A DNA stretch of 9,598 bases from Alphaproteobacteria bacterium (lineage in GTDB: Bacteria; Pseudomonadota; Alphaproteobacteria; Sphingomonadales; Emcibacteraceae), in the NCBI GenBank assembly GCA_013152615.1, contig JAADGA010000025.1, forward strand, positions 1-9,598, in the 5' to 3' direction. Position numbers and translations under genes: made by a program. This document shows, piece by piece, positions 7,789 through 9,598 of the stretch. How positions within the stretch are numbered: the first letter of the stretch is position 1; the number at the start of each line of letters is the position of its first letter. The notes under the pieces are model-generated. The model was not told the DNA's origin. It searched no databases and was given only the letters and a program-made list of their open reading frames with translations.

Positions 7789-7817
7789 ATAATAATTCAG
7801 CCACGACCTAACGTCAA
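7789..7817 (-). promoter_or_regulatory. Sigma70-like promoter of the box operon
   Basis: Reading the minus strand, TTGACG (7817-7812) is followed after exactly 17 bp by TATTAT (7794-7789), a close match to the -35/-10 consensus. Transcription should start near 7782, giving a leader of about 40 bases before boxC. The palindrome ATGCAT (7785-7790), containing TGCA, overlaps the -10 and initiation region. BzdR/BoxR regulators recognise TGCA-containing operators, so this could be a BoxR site, but only one TGCA copy is present. Confidence 0.62.
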
Positions 7818-8079
7818 GCATAATAGCGGAATATTGCCTGTAGTATAATTCATATTCACCCGTGCTGACAGCATGATGCCGCACCCCATTTCCCAAAATC
7901 ATTGTGGTTGCCCATTATCACCGACGCCACGCCCGCAAAGGACCACAGGATATCGGTTACCCATGTCTCCGCCATAAACTGTACCCTATGCCCCCGGTTC
8001 AGACCCGGGAATGGTGCCGTGCAGGGGGTGGAAAAGAGAGCCGGATAATTTCGGTTCAATCTATCAAATAATAACCCGC
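7818..8079. other. Spacer between box promoter and tracrRNA, nothing recognised
   Basis: I recognise no gene here. A minus-strand frame at 7975-7856 would encode 39 residues beginning MAETWVTDILWSFAGV and has AGGG 8 bases before its ATG. The frame stays open upstream to 8101, into the tracrRNA terminator. It resembles no family I know and could be a small gene, a remnant or chance. A plus-strand TATAAT at 7844-7849 lacks a -35 partner. A short CCCGG/CCGGG hairpin lies at 7993-8009. Confidence 0.3.
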
Positions 8080-8119
8080 AAAAAAAAGTTATCCCCGCCA
8101 ACTATATCATTGACGGGGA
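8080..8119 (-). terminator. Intrinsic terminator of the tracrRNA
   Basis: On the minus strand TCCCCGTCAA (8119-8110) and TTGGCGGGGA (8101-8092) form a 10-bp stem with a single G-U pair and an 8-base loop. TAAC and then eight Ts (8087-8080) follow. This is a strong rho-independent terminator for transcription running away from cas9, and it also forms the 3' hairpin of the tracrRNA. Confidence 0.88.
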
Positions 8120-8189
8120 CAGAGCTTTACGGAAATAAATTCCTTATCACAACAACGCTTTTCACACCGATTTGTTGTAAAGGAAGTAA
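8083..8189 (-). ncRNA. tracrRNA of the type II CRISPR locus, antisense and upstream of cas9
   Basis: The transcript would be about 107 bases. In order it shows an anti-repeat (8181-8146) ending GUUGUGAU, the segment AAGG, a small hairpin GGAA/UUCC with a 5-base loop (8143-8131), then GUAAAGCUCUG directly before the C-rich terminator hairpin (8119-8092) and the T run. This order, and in particular UAAGG followed by GCUCUG and a CCCC-stem, closely resembles the Neisseria meningitidis type II-C tracrRNA as I know it. The RNA pairs with the crRNA repeat, allows repeat processing and anchors the guide in Cas9. The 5' end is inferred from a -10-like TATAAA (8201-8196) and may be off by several bases; its -35 is poor. 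The 3' end is set by the terminator. No other annotated gene explains this terminator. Confidence 0.84.
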
Positions 8190-8203
8190 AACAGTTTTAT
8201 ACT
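8175..8203 (+). promoter_or_regulatory. Probable cas9 promoter
   Basis: TTGTAA (8175-8180), a 17-bp spacer and TATACT (8198-8203) form a reasonable sigma70-like promoter with initiation near 8210. That gives a leader of about 26 bases with GGGGA at 8224-8228 as the ribosome binding site, 7 bases before the cas9 ATG. The region overlaps the 5' end and presumed promoter of the divergent tracrRNA, so both transcripts start within a few tens of bases of each other. Confidence 0.58.
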
Positions 8204-8235
8204 AAAGTTGCAACAAAAAATATGGGGATTTCTCT

Positions 8236-9598
8236 ATGGCTCAAATAATCGGTATTGATACGGGTATTGCCAGCGTTGGCTGGGCAGTGCTTGATTTGTC
8301 GGAAGGGAACATAATTGATGCGGGCGTCAGGATATTTGAGGCCGCTGAAAATGGTAAGGACGGGGCCTCCCTTGCCCTGCCGCGACGGATCAAAAGGCTG
8401 GCCCGGCGTATGGCAGACCGTAAGCGCCGACGGAAAAAACTTATCCGCCACCTGCTCTTGTCTCACGGCTTTACAGCAGATGATCTCAAGCGGCCCGAGA
8501 AGGGTAAGAAGACCGGAACCGTTACCGTCCCCGATGTCTGGCAATTGCGGGCGGAAGCCCTTGTCCGAAAACTCTCTCCCTATGAATTCGCTCAAATCCT
8601 GACGCATATCAACAAAAGGCGGGGCTTTAAATCAACGCGAAAATCCGATTCTATCGCAGGCAGCGAGGCAGGGGTAATGTTAAAGGATGCCGCCGCATTG
8701 CAGGAGGCACAAAAGGCCGCAAAGGCAGAAACCATTGGCGCCTATCTTTCAACACTGGATAAAAAACGCAATAACCCCAGTGCCTATAACCATACGGTCA
8801 CCCGCGACCTTCTGGCCGAGGAAGTAAGGATTATTTTTACCCGTCAAACGGATTTTGGCAATGCTCTCGCCACGGATGGTCTGTGCGATGAATTCCTTGA
8901 CAAGGCTTTCACCCAGCGCCCGTTGAAATCCAGCCTTGATCTGGTCGGCCCGTGTGAATTTGAGAAAGATGAACGCCGTGCCGCCAAAATGACCTATAGC
9001 AATGAGCTGCGCGTCTGCTGGGAACGACTGAACAGTCTTTCTGTGGTCACAAATGGTAAAGGGCGTCCGCTGTCTCTGGATGAAAAAAGAAGCCTGATTG
9101 AAGCGGCCCACAAACAAAAACAGGTGACGTTCAAAAAAGCCCGTGACCTCCTTAAAATAACTGACAACAGCAGCTTCAATCTGGCCTCTTACCGTAAAAT
9201 CAGAGGTGAGGACCAAAGCTGGGCAGAAATTGTCAAGACTGCAGAAAAAGTGTGCCTGATCAAGCTTGAAGGCTATCACAAAATCAAGACTGAGCTTAAA
9301 AAAATAATGTCGGAACAGGAGCTTGCCTGCTTCATGGGCCGGACAGATTTTCTGGATGATCTGGTTGAAATTATGGCCTTTTATGATGATCGGGAAGAAA
9401 TCTTCCGGCTTGCGGAACATCTGCCGCTTAACAACGCACAACTGGAAGCCGTGATGCCGCTAAACCTGTCGGGTACGGGCGGGCTTTCCCTGAAGGCAAT
9501 CCGCAATATCCTGCCGTTTCTCGAGCAGGGCGAGGTCTATTCTGTCGCCTGTGAGCTGGCCGGCTATGATCATAGTGCGCAGCGGGCAGGCACGGACA
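8236..9598 (+). CDS. cas9: CRISPR-associated endonuclease Cas9, type II-C-like, N-terminal part
   Basis: The frame is open from ATG 8236 to the window edge (454 codons). The start GIDTGIASVGWAVLD is the RuvC-I motif with catalytic Asp8. An arginine-rich bridge helix follows at about 50-72 (RRIKRLARRMADRKRRRKK). Then come LSPYEFAQILTHINKRRGFKS, the counterpart of the conserved HxxKxRG segment of type II Cas9, and the REC region. Near the edge ISLKA-type sequence (LSLKAIRNILPFLEQGEVYSVACE) corresponds to the stretch just before RuvC-II in Neisseria Cas9, so RuvC-II, HNH, RuvC-III and the PAM-interacting domain lie outside the window. The spacing suggests a compact protein near 1,050 residues, as in II-C (inference). 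GGGGA lies 7 bases before the ATG. Cas9 with tracrRNA and crRNA cuts invading DNA; here the tracrRNA is encoded immediately upstream on the other strand. Confidence 0.96.
   Translation, partial: MAQIIGIDTGIASVGWAVLDLSEGNIIDAGVRIFEAAENGKDGASLALPRRIKRLARRMADRKRRRKKLIRHLLLSHGFTADDLKRPEKGKKTGTVTVPDVWQLRAEALVRKLSPYEFAQILTHINKRRGFKSTRKSDSIAGSEAGVMLKDAAALQEAQKAAKAETIGAYLSTLDKKRNNPSAYNHTVTRDLLAEEVRIIFTRQTDFGNALATDGLCDEFLDKAFTQRPLKSSLDLVGPCEFEKDERRAAKMTYSNELRVCWERLNSLSVVTNGKGRPLSLDEKRSLIEAAHKQKQVTFKKARDLLKITDNSSFNLASYRKIRGEDQSWAEIVKTAEKVCLIKLEGYHKIKTELKKIMSEQELACFMGRTDFLDDLVEIMAFYDDREEIFRLAEHLPLNNAQLEAVMPLNLSGTGGLSLKAIRNILPFLEQGEVYSVACELAGYDHSAQRAGTD

Noticed and set aside
7844..7849. Perfect TATAAT on the plus strand
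   Set aside because: There is no -35 element at 16-18 bp upstream and no plus-strand gene or RNA that it would serve nearby.
7993..8009. Hairpin CCCGG, TTCAGAC, CCGGG resembling a tRNA T-arm
   Set aside because: The loop lacks the nearly invariant A58, and no matching acceptor, D or anticodon arms can be laid out around it.
8146..8181. A CRISPR array in this window
   Set aside because: Only this one repeat-like segment is present and no regularly spaced copies occur; it is better explained as the anti-repeat.
8080..8189. Reading the 8080-8189 segment as only a terminator for cas9 or boxC
   Set aside because: The hairpin and T run point to the minus strand, upstream of boxC's own promoter and opposite to cas9, and the preceding bases carry tracrRNA features.
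8749..9441. 230-residue minus-strand frame inside cas9
   Set aside because: It is opposite an unbroken Cas9 frame with conserved motifs; it would also be unlike any known protein.

Overview
The window looks like the chromosome of a Gram-negative proteobacterium of moderate GC content, most likely an alphaproteobacterium. This is inferred from a TonB-dependent receptor of the AQKR plug type, an aerobic benzoyl-CoA (box) cluster with a BoxR-type regulator, and a type II-C-like Cas9. No rRNA or tRNA is visible to place it further.

Layout. Positions 1-1576 (minus strand) hold the N-terminal 525 residues of a TonB-dependent outer-membrane receptor; its C-terminus lies outside the window. A divergent AraC/PchR-type regulator follows (about 1743-2771, plus strand). 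The two genes share a short intergenic region and probably form a receptor/regulator pair. A GC-rich dyad at 2773-2828 separates this unit from a converging minus-strand operon.

The operon runs right to left as boxC (7743-6088), boxB (6060-4612), an alpha/beta hydrolase (4610-3828) and boxR (3761-2823). A good sigma70-like promoter lies upstream of boxC (TTGACG, 17 bp, TATTAT). BoxB is the di-iron oxygenase of the benzoyl-CoA epoxidase and BoxC the ring-opening lyase. BoxR is the HTH/shikimate-kinase-like sensor of benzoyl-CoA. The epoxidase reductase (boxA), the benzoate-CoA ligase and the semialdehyde dehydrogenase are not in the window, so the pathway must be completed elsewhere. The hydrolase is not a core box enzyme, yet its start lies one base after the boxB stop.

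From about 8080 to the right edge is a CRISPR-Cas type II locus. The first 454 codons of cas9 start at 8236 on the plus strand and run off the window. Between cas9 and the box operon, on the minus strand, lies a well-supported tracrRNA that is easily missed in a gene-only annotation. It has an anti-repeat, a short AAGG...UUCC hairpin, a GCUCUG segment and a strong intrinsic terminator ending in eight Ts. Its promoter region overlaps the cas9 promoter. The CRISPR array and any cas1/cas2 are not in the window. The anti-repeat nevertheless predicts the repeat approximately, by complementarity.
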